Shown: positions 1 to 7,142, counted from the first letter of the stretch. The stretch: 7,394 bases of DNA from Sphingomonadales bacterium UBA658 (GCA_002299195.1 DBOA01000117.1:1-7394); one strand, 5' to 3'. The notes: a model not told the origin generated them from the sequence alone. Translations and numbers: made by a program.

Positions 1-191
1 GCAGGAATGTCGCGGCGGCTTTCCAACAATTGATGCAAAACCTGCAGCATGTGGCCATCGCCGCCAAGGACGATTACAGCGTCGGCGCTATCCAGAGAGA
101 CAAAGTCATGGACTGCGCGAAGCTGTGCTTCGGCCTCACGCGCCTGCGGCGTCGCTGACGATATTATCGCAAGTTGCGTATATTGGGTCAT
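1..191 (-). CDS. nadK: NAD kinase (N-terminal 63 residues, cut by window edge)
   Basis: This gene encodes the cytosolic enzyme that phosphorylates NAD to NADP using ATP (or polyphosphate in some bacteria). Only the first 63 codons are inside the window; family members are usually about 250 to 300 residues. Translating the minus strand from the ATG at 191-189 gives MTQYTQLAIISS and then, at residues 42-50, LGGDGHMLQ. The GGDG at 43-46 is the hallmark NAD kinase motif, and its Asp45 is the expected catalytic residue. The short N-terminus leading almost directly to the motif is typical of alphaproteobacterial NadK. The start codon overlaps the moaA stop (ATGA), so translation is probably coupled to moaA. 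A purine-rich AGGTGG lies directly against the ATG at 197-192, closer than the usual Shine-Dalgarno spacing, which also favours coupling. I see no other plausible in-frame start. The family call is firm despite the truncation. Confidence 0.9.
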   Translation of the reverse strand, partial: MTQYTQLAIISSATPQAREAEAQLRAVHDFVSLDSADAVIVLGGDGHMLQVLHQLLESRRDIP

Positions 192-1174
192 CCACCTGTA
201 GCATTCATATGTCGCTTTAACCTTAAGTCAGGCTGTGCGAATTGGTTTTCAAATTCATGACGTTGGGGTTTAAGCCGCAAAGCCGTCTGAAGCAAATGGT
301 CGACGTCGGATGGCACGCCTTCACGCAATGCTTTGCGCAAATCGACGTGCAGTTCTGATCCAAGGCACATATAGATTTTGCCATCGGTGGTAAGGCGGAT
401 GCGGTTGCAATGGTCGCAGAAATTCTGGCTCATTGGCGTGATAAGGCCCAAGCGCAGACCCAATGGATCGACGCGCCAATAACGGGCAGGTCCAGTGCTT
501 TTATGCGCCAGCGGATGCAGGTCATAATGTTGGCGGATGGGCGCGGTGAAGGCGTCGAGCGAGATATATTGCGCCTCGCGTTCCGATACGCCGGTCCCAA
601 GCGGCATTGTTTCAATCAGGGTGAGGTCGAATCCATGCTCCGCGCAAAACGCCATCATGGGCATCAGCGCGTCTTCATTTTCGCCTTTCAAGGCAACCAT
701 GTTGATTTTGATGGCGAGGCCATTGGCTTTGGCAGCGTGAATGCCCTTCAATACCGTTTCGAGGTCTCCCCCGCGGCTGATCGTCTTGAACTGTTCCGGA
801 TCGAGCGTATCCAAGCTTACATTAATACGCTTCATGCCCGCGCTGGCAAGAATGGGCGCGAATTGTTCCAACCGGCTGCCGTTGGTCGTCATCGTCAACT
901 CTTCAAGCGCGCCGCTTCTCACATGCTGCCCAAGGGCGTTGATCAGAACGGCAATGTCACGGCGAACCAGCGGTTCCCCGCCGGTTAGGCGAATTTTGCG
1001 AATGCCATGGTCTATAAACCGCGCGACCAGCGTCGTGATTTCGTCATAGCTTAGCAAATCGGGATGCGGCAAAAAGCTCTGCATTTCGGGCATGCAATAT
1101 GTGCAACGGAAATTGCAACGGTCGGTCACCGATATCCGTAAATAGTCGATACTGCGTCCAAAACCGTCGATCAT
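188..1174 (-). CDS. moaA: GTP 3',8-cyclase MoaA, radical SAM (molybdenum cofactor synthesis)
   Basis: MoaA converts GTP to 3',8-cyclo-7,8-dihydro-GTP in the cytoplasm, the first step of molybdenum cofactor synthesis; MoaC then acts on the product. The 328-residue protein has the usual family length. The N-terminal radical SAM cluster is C20, C24 and C27 (CNFRCTYC), and GGEP at 65-68 is the SAM-binding motif. The second 4Fe-4S cluster, which holds GTP, is C253, C256 and C270, with the basic NRIRLT at 257-262. The protein ends in the conserved double glycine (residues 327-328) that family members need in the active site. I chose the ATG at 1174 because MIDGFGRSIDYLRISVTDR is the canonical MoaA beginning. 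The frame stays open upstream to 1348, but that stretch lies mostly over the end of mfd and looks nothing like MoaA. No clear Shine-Dalgarno precedes this ATG. moaC, moaE and moeA are not nearby. The stop overlaps the nadK start. Confidence 0.95.
   Translation of the reverse strand: MIDGFGRSIDYLRISVTDRCNFRCTYCMPEMQSFLPHPDLLSYDEITTLVARFIDHGIRKIRLTGGEPLVRRDIAVLINALGQHVRSGALEELTMTTNGSRLEQFAPILASAGMKRINVSLDTLDPEQFKTISRGGDLETVLKGIHAAKANGLAIKINMVALKGENEDALMPMMAFCAEHGFDLTLIETMPLGTGVSEREAQYISLDAFTAPIRQHYDLHPLAHKSTGPARYWRVDPLGLRLGLITPMSQNFCDHCNRIRLTTDGKIYMCLGSELHVDLRKALREGVPSDVDHLLQTALRLKPQRHEFENQFAQPDLRLKRHMNATGG
192..197 (-). promoter_or_regulatory. Shine-Dalgarno-like AGGTGG before nadK, inside the moaA 3' end
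   Basis: The minus strand reads ACAGGTGG directly before the nadK ATG. These bases are also the last codons of moaA (Thr-Gly-Gly). Measured from AGG the spacing to the ATG is only 3 nt, which is tight, so ribosomes finishing moaA may re-initiate here instead of being freshly recruited. That is inference from position and sequence only. Confidence 0.4.
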
Positions 1175-1194
1175 TTTTGCGATGTAAGCGGAAA

Positions 1195-1212
1195 AGCTTG
1201 CGCTACCAAGCT
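1195..1212 (-). repeat. Perfect 6-bp inverted repeat in the mfd-moaA gap
   Basis: On the minus strand AGCTTG, a 6-nt loop (GTAGCG) and CAAGCT form a perfect hairpin, followed by a short run of T. It ends about 20 nt before the moaA ATG. It could be a weak terminator or attenuator after mfd, or a structure affecting moaA initiation. The stem is short and the T-run is only 3 bases beyond it, so a functional terminator is doubtful. Confidence 0.35.
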
Positions 1213-1219
1213 GAATTAA

Positions 1220-1240
1220 TTTGCCGAAAGGGTTCGGAAA
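1220..1240. repeat. Second inverted repeat in the mfd-moaA gap
   Basis: CCGAA (1224-1228) and TTCGG (1233-1237) are complementary around a 4-nt loop. Three more A-T pairs (1220-1222 with 1238-1240) can be added if one base, G1223, is bulged. It lies 12 to 32 nt beyond the mfd stop. On the plus strand it is followed by AAAG or so and then a T-run, but no plus-strand gene ends here. On the minus strand there is no T-run, so this is not a convincing terminator for mfd. Confidence 0.25.
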
Positions 1241-1251
1241 GTTTTTCGCTG

Positions 1252-4200
1252 CTATGGTCGTGAAGGGGAGCCATGCCGGCGGGCAAGATTTGCAAGGCCG
1301 CGTGACAGCTGCAAACAACCGTTGAGCCGCGCTGCGGGGTCGCCCCATATGCGGTTGATAACCAACTTGCTGTCCGGACGCAGCTTTGCGGTTTCTCCCA
1401 ATTTGTCGACATAGGCCAGCAATCCTGTGACATTGGGCGGCGTGTCCTGATGGAAACTGACCAACGTACCACGGGCGCCAACCTCAATTTTTGCGACCTG
1501 CGCAACGAGCGCGTTCTGCTTGATCTGGATAAGCTTGAGCAGGTTCTGCGTTGGCTCCGGTATCGGGCCAAAGCGATCCGTCATTTCCGCGGCGAAACCT
1601 TCGATGTCCTGACCTTCTTCGAGGTCGTTCAAACGGCGATAGAGCGCCATGCGGACCGACAGATCGGGGACATAATCCTCGGGAATAAGTATTGGCGCAT
1701 CGATGGTGATTTGCGGCGAGAAGCTGCCGCGTGGTTTCGCGAGGCCATGCGCGCCAGCACGTGCCTCCAAGATCGCCTCTTCGAGCATCGATTGGTACAA
1801 TTCAAAGCCGACCTCTTTGATATGGCCGGACTGTTCATCGCCCACCAAGTTGCCCGCACCGCGAATGTCGAGATCGTGGCTCGCAAGTTGGAACCCGGCG
1901 CCAAGGCTGTCGAGGTCACCAAGCACCTTGAGACGCTTTTCAGCCGTTTCGGTCAGTACGCGATTCGGTTCATGCGTCAGATAGGCATAAGCGCGGGTTT
2001 TCGAACGCCCGACGCGACCGCGCAGCTGATATAATTGGGCAAGGCCAAAGCGGTCGGCACGGTGGATGATCAAGGTATTCGCGCTCGGTATGTCTAATCC
2101 GCTTTCGACAATCGTCGTCGACAGAAGGACGTCGTAGCGCTTTTCATAGAATGCGCTCATGCGTTCTTCGACCTGCGTCGGTGACATTTGCCCGTGCGCG
2201 GTGACATATTTCACTTCAGGCACTTCAGTCCGCAGATATTCTTCGATCTCGTTAAGATCGGTTATGCGCGGCACGACAAAGAAGCTTTGCCCGCCGCGAT
2301 AATGTTCGCGCAGCAATGCTTCCCGCAGCACTACGGGGTCCCATGGCATAACGTAGGTTCGCACCGCCAGACGGTCGACAGGGGGCGTCTGGATGACGGA
2401 CAGTTCGCGTAGGCCAGACATCGCCATTTGCAGCGTGCGCGGGATCGGAGTGGCCGTTAGCGTCAGCATATGCACGTCGGTCTTCAGTGCTTTCAATTGC
2501 TCCTTATGATTGACGCCGAACCTTTGTTCTTCGTCAACAATGACCAAGCCAAGCCGTTTGAATTCGAGCGACTTTGCAAGAACCGCATGCGTCCCAATCA
2601 CGATGTCCAAAGTGCCATCCGCCAAGGCTTCACGCGTTTGTGTCGCTTCTGCGGTCGGCACGAGCCGTGAAAGCCGGCCGAGCTTTAACGGCAGGTCACG
2701 GAAACGTTCGGCGAAGTTCGAATAATGCTGCCGCGCCAGCAATGTCGTCGGCGCAATGACCGCCACCTGAAGTCCCGCCATCGCCGCTGCAAAAGCCGCG
2801 CGCATCGCGACTTCGGTTTTTCCAAACCCGACATCGCCGCATACGAGCCGGTCCATGGGTTTGCCCGCCGACAAATCTTGCAGCACTTCTTCAATCACGC
2901 GCAACTGATCTTCGGTTTCCTCATAAGGGAAACGGTCGACAAAGCCGGCATAGGCAGGGCCGTCGACTTCAATGATAGAACCCGGACGAAGCGCACGTTC
3001 GGCGGCGGTTTTGAGCAATTCACCCGTGATTGCGCGGATGCGCTCTTTCAGCTTCGACTTGCGCCGCTGCCACGCCTCACCGCCCAGCTTGTCGAGCGAC
3101 ACGTGCTCGCTGTCGGAGCCATAGCGTGACAGAACGTCGATATTCTCAACGGGGACATAAAGCTTGTCTCCGCCGGAATAGGTAAGGGCAACGCAGTCAT
3201 GGGGGCTGTTGCCCACGGGTATCGAAATCAGGCCCTCATAACGGCCAATACCATGGTCCTGATGCACCACCAGATCGCCGCGGGTCAGCGCGGCAAGTTC
3301 GGCCATGAAGGCATCGGCGGATTTACGGCGCTTTTGCCGGCGCACGAGCCGGTCGCCCAACATGTCCTGTTCGCTTAAGACGGCTATGTCGGGCGTTGAA
3401 AAGCCATGGTCCAATGGCAACACAACCATTGCGGTCCGCCCTGCGGCCACGCCCAATGCTTGCTGCCAACCGTCCGCATCGACGATGGACGGCGCGCCAT
3501 GATCGGCCAGCAAACCCTTCAACCGCTCGCGTGCGCCTATGGAATAGCTCGCGATGATGGTTTTCGTTTTCTTGTTGTGCAGCGATTTCAGATGCGCGGC
3601 GACGGCTTCGTAGACATTGCCTTTCTGCGTGCGCTCGGGCGCGAAATCGCGCGCTGCGGAGATGCCGAAGTCAATTACGCTCGCAGAATCGGGCTGCGAG
3701 AATGGTGTGATCAGGTGCGCGGCATTGTCGTCGAAAAGCTGGTCGAGTTCGCCGCCGCTTAAATAGAGCATCTCGGGCGGCAAGGGGCGATAGCTGCCGG
3801 GTTCAGCGGCCTGCGCCTTCACGCGGTTTTCGTGATAGTCGGTGATGGAGTACAGTCGCGATTGGCCCGCGGCAATGGCGCCGCTGTCGCGAATGACAAG
3901 CGCGTCGGCCCCGACATGGTCAAAGATCGTTGCCATGCGCTCTTCGAACAATGGCAACCAATGATCCATGCCCGAAAGCCTCCGGCCTTCCGAGACAGCC
4001 TGATAGAGCGGGTCGCCTGTTGCGGTCACGCCAAAGCGTTCGCGGTAGCCAACACGGAAACGCTTAATCGCGTCTTCGTCCATGAGGGCTTCAACCGCGG
4101 GCAAAATATCGAAATGTTCGACTTGGTCGATGCTGCGTTGATCAGACGGATTGAAGCGGCGGATACTTTCGATTTCGTCACCGAAGAAATCGAGGCGAAG

Positions 4201-4737
4201 TCCGACTTCGCTGCCGGCGGGAAACAGGTCGACAATGCTGCCACGGATCGCGAATTCGCCTGCATCGGCCACGGTATCTACGCGGAAGTAGCCGTTGGAC
4301 TGCAGCAATGACGCAAGCCGTTCGCGGCTGATTTCGCGGCCAGCGGCCAAGCGTTCACCCGTCTGGCGAATACGGAAGGGTGTAACATATTTTTGGATGA
4401 CTGCACCGATGGTGGTGACCACCAACTGCTTCTTTTTTGCAGGCTGCTGAAGCGCTTGCAATGTCGACATGCGCTGCGACGTGACCGCAACCGAGGGCGA
4501 TGCGCGATCATAGGGCAGGCAATCCCATCCGGGCATAATCAATATTTCAAGTTCAGGCGCAAAAAACGGCACAGCGTCAGCAATTGCGCGCATCGCGGCT
4601 TCATCAGGCGCTATATACAGCGTGCGTGCTTTGGCAGCGCGTGTCAGGTCGGCAAGCAGAAGCGGCGCAAAACCCTGCGGCACCGACGCGAGCGTCAGCG
4701 CGTTGCGACTGGTTGTGATCCGCTGCAAATCAATCAT
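1252..4737 (-). CDS. mfd: Transcription-repair coupling factor Mfd
   Basis: Mfd recognises RNA polymerase stalled at DNA lesions, pushes it off with an ATP-driven dsDNA translocase and recruits UvrA for nucleotide excision repair. At 1161 residues it matches the family (about 1150). Domains in order: a UvrB-like N-terminal module (about 1-350) including the UvrA-contact region with R165, R181 and F185; a degenerate middle domain; the CarD-like RNA polymerase interaction domain (about 485-550, with VHQDHGIGRYEG); the RecG-like translocase (about 590-970); and the C-terminal autoinhibitory domain (about 1005-1130). Motor motifs are Walker A GDVGFGKT (634-641), DEEQ (735-738), TATPIPR (761-767) and QLRGRVGR (904-911), followed by the TRG region (about 945-965). 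No frameshift or missing motif is seen. The start overlaps the sdhE stop as ATGA with no well-placed Shine-Dalgarno, which suggests translational coupling. The last 20 or so residues look like a loosely conserved tail. Confidence 0.98.
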   Translation of the reverse strand: MIDLQRITTSRNALTLASVPQGFAPLLLADLTRAAKARTLYIAPDEAAMRAIADAVPFFAPELEILIMPGWDCLPYDRASPSVAVTSQRMSTLQALQQPAKKKQLVVTTIGAVIQKYVTPFRIRQTGERLAAGREISRERLASLLQSNGYFRVDTVADAGEFAIRGSIVDLFPAGSEVGLRLDFFGDEIESIRRFNPSDQRSIDQVEHFDILPAVEALMDEDAIKRFRVGYRERFGVTATGDPLYQAVSEGRRLSGMDHWLPLFEERMATIFDHVGADALVIRDSGAIAAGQSRLYSITDYHENRVKAQAAEPGSYRPLPPEMLYLSGGELDQLFDDNAAHLITPFSQPDSASVIDFGISAARDFAPERTQKGNVYEAVAAHLKSLHNKKTKTIIASYSIGARERLKGLLADHGAPSIVDADGWQQALGVAAGRTAMVVLPLDHGFSTPDIAVLSEQDMLGDRLVRRQKRRKSADAFMAELAALTRGDLVVHQDHGIGRYEGLISIPVGNSPHDCVALTYSGGDKLYVPVENIDVLSRYGSDSEHVSLDKLGGEAWQRRKSKLKERIRAITGELLKTAAERALRPGSIIEVDGPAYAGFVDRFPYEETEDQLRVIEEVLQDLSAGKPMDRLVCGDVGFGKTEVAMRAAFAAAMAGLQVAVIAPTTLLARQHYSNFAERFRDLPLKLGRLSRLVPTAEATQTREALADGTLDIVIGTHAVLAKSLEFKRLGLVIVDEEQRFGVNHKEQLKALKTDVHMLTLTATPIPRTLQMAMSGLRELSVIQTPPVDRLAVRTYVMPWDPVVLREALLREHYRGGQSFFVVPRITDLNEIEEYLRTEVPEVKYVTAHGQMSPTQVEERMSAFYEKRYDVLLSTTIVESGLDIPSANTLIIHRADRFGLAQLYQLRGRVGRSKTRAYAYLTHEPNRVLTETAEKRLKVLGDLDSLGAGFQLASHDLDIRGAGNLVGDEQSGHIKEVGFELYQSMLEEAILEARAGAHGLAKPRGSFSPQITIDAPILIPEDYVPDLSVRMALYRRLNDLEEGQDIEGFAAEMTDRFGPIPEPTQNLLKLIQIKQNALVAQVAKIEVGARGTLVSFHQDTPPNVTGLLAYVDKLGETAKLRPDSKLVINRIWGDPAARLNGCLQLSRGLANLARRHGSPSRP

Positions 4738-5021
4738 GGGTTTTGGGTGCTAAGCCCTTCAGGCAGCGTGATGAAATTCAGCTGCATCAGTTGATCCATC
4801 AATGGCCCCGCAAATGCAGGATCGGGCGGCGCAGTACCGAGTGCCCACGCCATGATGTCGACATCTTCCTCATCAATCAAACGTTCGAACCATTCATATT
4901 CGACTTCGCCCCAGTTGGCGGAGCATTGGTCGAAAAAGCCGCCGACCATGGCGTCCGCTTCGCGCGTGCCGCGGTGATGTGCACGATAATGCAGTTTGCG
5001 ACGATATGGGTCAGCGTCCAT
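4734..5021 (-). CDS. sdhE: Succinate dehydrogenase assembly factor SdhE (DUF339/YgfY family)
   Basis: SdhE is a small soluble protein that promotes covalent FAD attachment to the flavoprotein subunit SdhA of succinate dehydrogenase, and of fumarate reductase in some bacteria. The 95-residue protein carries the family signature RGxxE as R17-G-T-R-E21 in HHRGTREAD. It is followed by the helical core with EVEYEWFERLIDEEDVDIMAW-like spacing (about 38-60), typical of alphaproteobacterial members. I prefer the ATG at 5021 because AAAGGA (5035-5030) lies 8 nt upstream, an ideal Shine-Dalgarno spacing. The in-frame ATG at 5030 would add only Met-Arg-Tyr and would sit directly against, and overlap, that same site. 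The stop codon overlaps the mfd ATG. It appears to be the first gene of the minus-strand unit, with its promoter probably in the gap shared with recG. The sdh structural genes are not in the window. Confidence 0.93.
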   Translation of the reverse strand: MDADPYRRKLHYRAHHRGTREADAMVGGFFDQCSANWGEVEYEWFERLIDEEDVDIMAWALGTAPPDPAFAGPLMDQLMQLNFITLPEGLSTQNP

Positions 5022-5081
5022 GTAACGCATCCTTTATGCTGGTGGCGTGAAATGATTTGCGGGTTATAAGCGGCCCTAGTC
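5022..5081. promoter_or_regulatory. Divergent sdhE / recG intergenic promoter region
   Basis: This 60-bp gap separates divergent sdhE and recG, so promoters for both directions should lie in or next to it. The only AT-rich hexamer is the palindromic TTATAA at 5064-5069. Read forward it gives TATAAG (5065-5070), a possible -10 for recG. Read on the minus strand it gives TATAAC (5068-5063), a possible -10 for sdhE with a leader of about 35 nt. I could not find a good -35 box at 16 to 18 bp for either direction, so the exact promoters remain unproven. Confidence 0.4.
5030..5035 (-). promoter_or_regulatory. Shine-Dalgarno site deciding the sdhE start
   Basis: The minus strand reads AAAGGA here, with 8 nt before the ATG at 5021 and none before the ATG at 5030. 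This is the clearest ribosome binding site in the window and supports the shorter 95-residue SdhE. Confidence 0.6.
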
Positions 5082-7142
5082 ATGCGTCCCGATATACTCA
5101 ATCCGTTATTTGCAGAAGTTCGCGCCATGAAGGGCGTCGGCCCTGGTCTGGCAAAGCCTCTTGAGCGCCTTGGGCTCGAGCGGGTGAAGGATGTGCTGTA
5201 TCATTTTCCGGCCAACTGGACCTATCGTAAGGCGGTTTCCGTGCTGGATGTCGCCGATGTCGGCAGCAACGTCATTGTCACCGTTACAGTCATGGACCAC
5301 CGCAACAGCAACAACGCGCGCGCACCGTTGCGGATTTTCGTGTCGGATGTCGCCGGAAACTATCTGACGCTCAACTTTTTTGGTCGAAATGGTGGTTGGG
5401 CGCGCAAGCAACTGCCCGTTGGCGAAAAACGGATCATTTCGGGCAAGCTCGAACGCTATGGCGACGAATTGCAAATGGTGCACCCTGATCATGTCGTTCC
5501 CGTTGACAGCGATACGTCACCTGGCCTTGCCGAGCCGATTTATCCGCTATCGGATGGACTGACCAACAAACGCATGGGGCAACTTGCGGGGGCCTCATTG
5601 CAGGATGTGCCCGACCTGCCTGAATGGATTGAGGCAACTTTAGTCGCTGGGCGGAACTGGCCCAACTGGGCGGCGGCGATGGGAAGCGTGCATCGCAGGG
5701 ACGATCAGTCCGTGCGCGACAGGCTGGCCTATGATGAACTGTTCAGCAATCAGCTCGCCATGCGGCTTATCCGCGCGGCGATGGACAAACGTACGGCTGT
5801 GCCCGTGGCGGGTGACGGCTCGTTAATCTCATTGTTGAAATTGCCATTTGCGCTTACCGGTGCGCAGCAGCGCGCTATTGCCGAAATTGAGGGCGACTTG
5901 GCGCAATCACGGCCGATGTTGCGCTTGCTGCAAGGGGATGTCGGCGCGGGCAAGACGATGGTTGCGCTCATGGCATTGCTGCGTGCGGTAGAGTCGGGGA
6001 TGCAGGCGGCGATGTTGGCGCCAACCGAAATTCTGGCGCGTCAGCATTATGCCGGCCTTCAAAAGCTGTTGGCGGGGATGCCCGTGAATATTGCAATCCT
6101 AACGGGCCGCGAAAAAGGCAGCCTGCGCGAAGCAACGTTGATGGGGCTGGCGGACGGTTCGATCCACATCCTCGTTGGCACGCATGCGATTTTTCAAGAG
6201 GCCGTGACCTATAAGTCGCTCGCCGTGGCGGTTATCGATGAGCAGCATCGTTTCGGCGTTTCCCAGAGGCTCATGCTATCGCGCAAGGGCAGGGGCGTTC
6301 CGCATCTGCTGGTCATGACGGCAACGCCCATTCCGCGCAGTCTCGCGCTTGCGGCTTATGGTGAAATGGACAGTTCGATCCTTGATGAGCTTCCGCCGGG
6401 TCGTACGCCCGTTGAAACACGCGTCATGTCGCAGGACAGGCTTGCTGAATTGATTGATGGCGTTGCCCGCCATCTCGCTGCCGGGAAGCAGGCGTTTTGG
6501 GTTTGCCCGTTGGTCGAAGAGAGCGACAAGAGTGACCTTGCCGCTGCCGAACAGCGCGCAGAAATGCTCCGCTTACGCTTTGGACCACAGGTTGCGTTGG
6601 TGCACGGGCGTATGCGCGGTGCGGAAAAAGACGCAGTTATGGAGCGTTTCGTTGCGGGCGAGACACGGTTGCTTGTGGCGACGACCGTCATCGAAGTCGG
6701 CGTTGATGTGCCCAATGCCAGCCTGATGGTTATAGAGGCCGCGGATCGTTTTGGCCTCGCGCAATTGCATCAGCTGCGCGGGCGCGTCGGTCGCGGGTCA
6801 GAAAAATCGGTCTGTGTTCTGGTGCGCACGACGCAAATTGGTGAGACGGCGCGCGCGCGTCTTGCCCTTATGCGCGAAACGAATGACGGATTCCGTATCG
6901 CCGAGGAAGATCTTAAGCTGCGCGGTGCCGGTGAATTGCTGGGAACGCGTCAGTCGGGCGACAGCCCGTTTCGCGTTGCCACGCCAGAGCAGGTGCGTGA
7001 ACTTATCGGCGTTGCGGCAGATGATGCGCGGCTTTTGTTGGAACGCGACGGCGGACTTGATGGCCCGCGGGGGCAGGCCGCCCGTGTGGCTCTCTATCTA
7101 TTTGAACGAGATGCCGGTGTGGCGACGCTTCGCGGCGGTTAG
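5082..7142 (+). CDS. recG: ATP-dependent DNA helicase RecG
   Basis: RecG is a monomeric dsDNA translocase that reverses stalled replication forks, unwinds R-loops and D-loops and branch-migrates Holliday junctions. The 686-residue protein is full length (E. coli RecG is about 693). Order of parts: an N-terminal helical region with MKGVGPGLAKPLERLG (about 16-31); the OB-fold wedge domain (about 55-145) that splits forks; helicase lobe 1 (about 250-425) with Walker A GDVGAGKT (285-292, K291), DEQH (386-389) and TATPIPR (413-419); lobe 2 (about 440-590) with TTVIEVGVDVPNA (534-546) and QLRGRVGRG (564-572); and the TRG motif region (about 600-625). The ATG at 5082 fits the usual alphaproteobacterial start (MRPDILNPLFAEV). 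No Shine-Dalgarno precedes it, and a possible -10 lies 12 nt upstream, so the mRNA may have a very short leader. It is divergent from sdhE-mfd, and its stop overlaps that of the PilZ gene by 4 bp. No defect is seen. Confidence 0.98.
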   Translation: MRPDILNPLFAEVRAMKGVGPGLAKPLERLGLERVKDVLYHFPANWTYRKAVSVLDVADVGSNVIVTVTVMDHRNSNNARAPLRIFVSDVAGNYLTLNFFGRNGGWARKQLPVGEKRIISGKLERYGDELQMVHPDHVVPVDSDTSPGLAEPIYPLSDGLTNKRMGQLAGASLQDVPDLPEWIEATLVAGRNWPNWAAAMGSVHRRDDQSVRDRLAYDELFSNQLAMRLIRAAMDKRTAVPVAGDGSLISLLKLPFALTGAQQRAIAEIEGDLAQSRPMLRLLQGDVGAGKTMVALMALLRAVESGMQAAMLAPTEILARQHYAGLQKLLAGMPVNIAILTGREKGSLREATLMGLADGSIHILVGTHAIFQEAVTYKSLAVAVIDEQHRFGVSQRLMLSRKGRGVPHLLVMTATPIPRSLALAAYGEMDSSILDELPPGRTPVETRVMSQDRLAELIDGVARHLAAGKQAFWVCPLVEESDKSDLAAAEQRAEMLRLRFGPQVALVHGRMRGAEKDAVMERFVAGETRLLVATTVIEVGVDVPNASLMVIEAADRFGLAQLHQLRGRVGRGSEKSVCVLVRTTQIGETARARLALMRETNDGFRIAEEDLKLRGAGELLGTRQSGDSPFRVATPEQVRELIGVAADDARLLLERDGGLDGPRGQAARVALYLFERDAGVATLRGG

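Noticed and set aside
410..988. 192-codon open frame on the plus strand.
   Set aside because: It lies wholly antisense to moaA, which has full motif support; the translation shows no recognisable domain and looks like a shadow frame.
1175..1251. Molybdenum cofactor riboswitch before moaA.
   Set aside because: The gap is 77 nt, shorter than the known motif, and I see none of its multi-stem architecture.
1175..1348. Open extension of the moaA frame, 58 codons upstream of 1174.
   Set aside because: It overlaps the 3' end of mfd by about 97 bp, its residues resemble no MoaA N-terminus, and the canonical MoaA beginning is at 1174.
1450..2034. 194-codon open frame on the plus strand.
   Set aside because: It is antisense to the Mfd C-terminal half with no domain signature; long antisense frames are expected in GC-rich coding DNA.
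3832..4311. 159-codon open frame on the plus strand.
   Set aside because: It is antisense to the UvrB-like part of mfd, with no ribosome site or family resemblance.
7131..7142. RecG ends in Leu-Arg-Gly-Gly, identical to the ubiquitin tail.
   Set aside because: Four residues at the end of a standard RecG are easily chance, and nothing nearby resembles a conjugation system.
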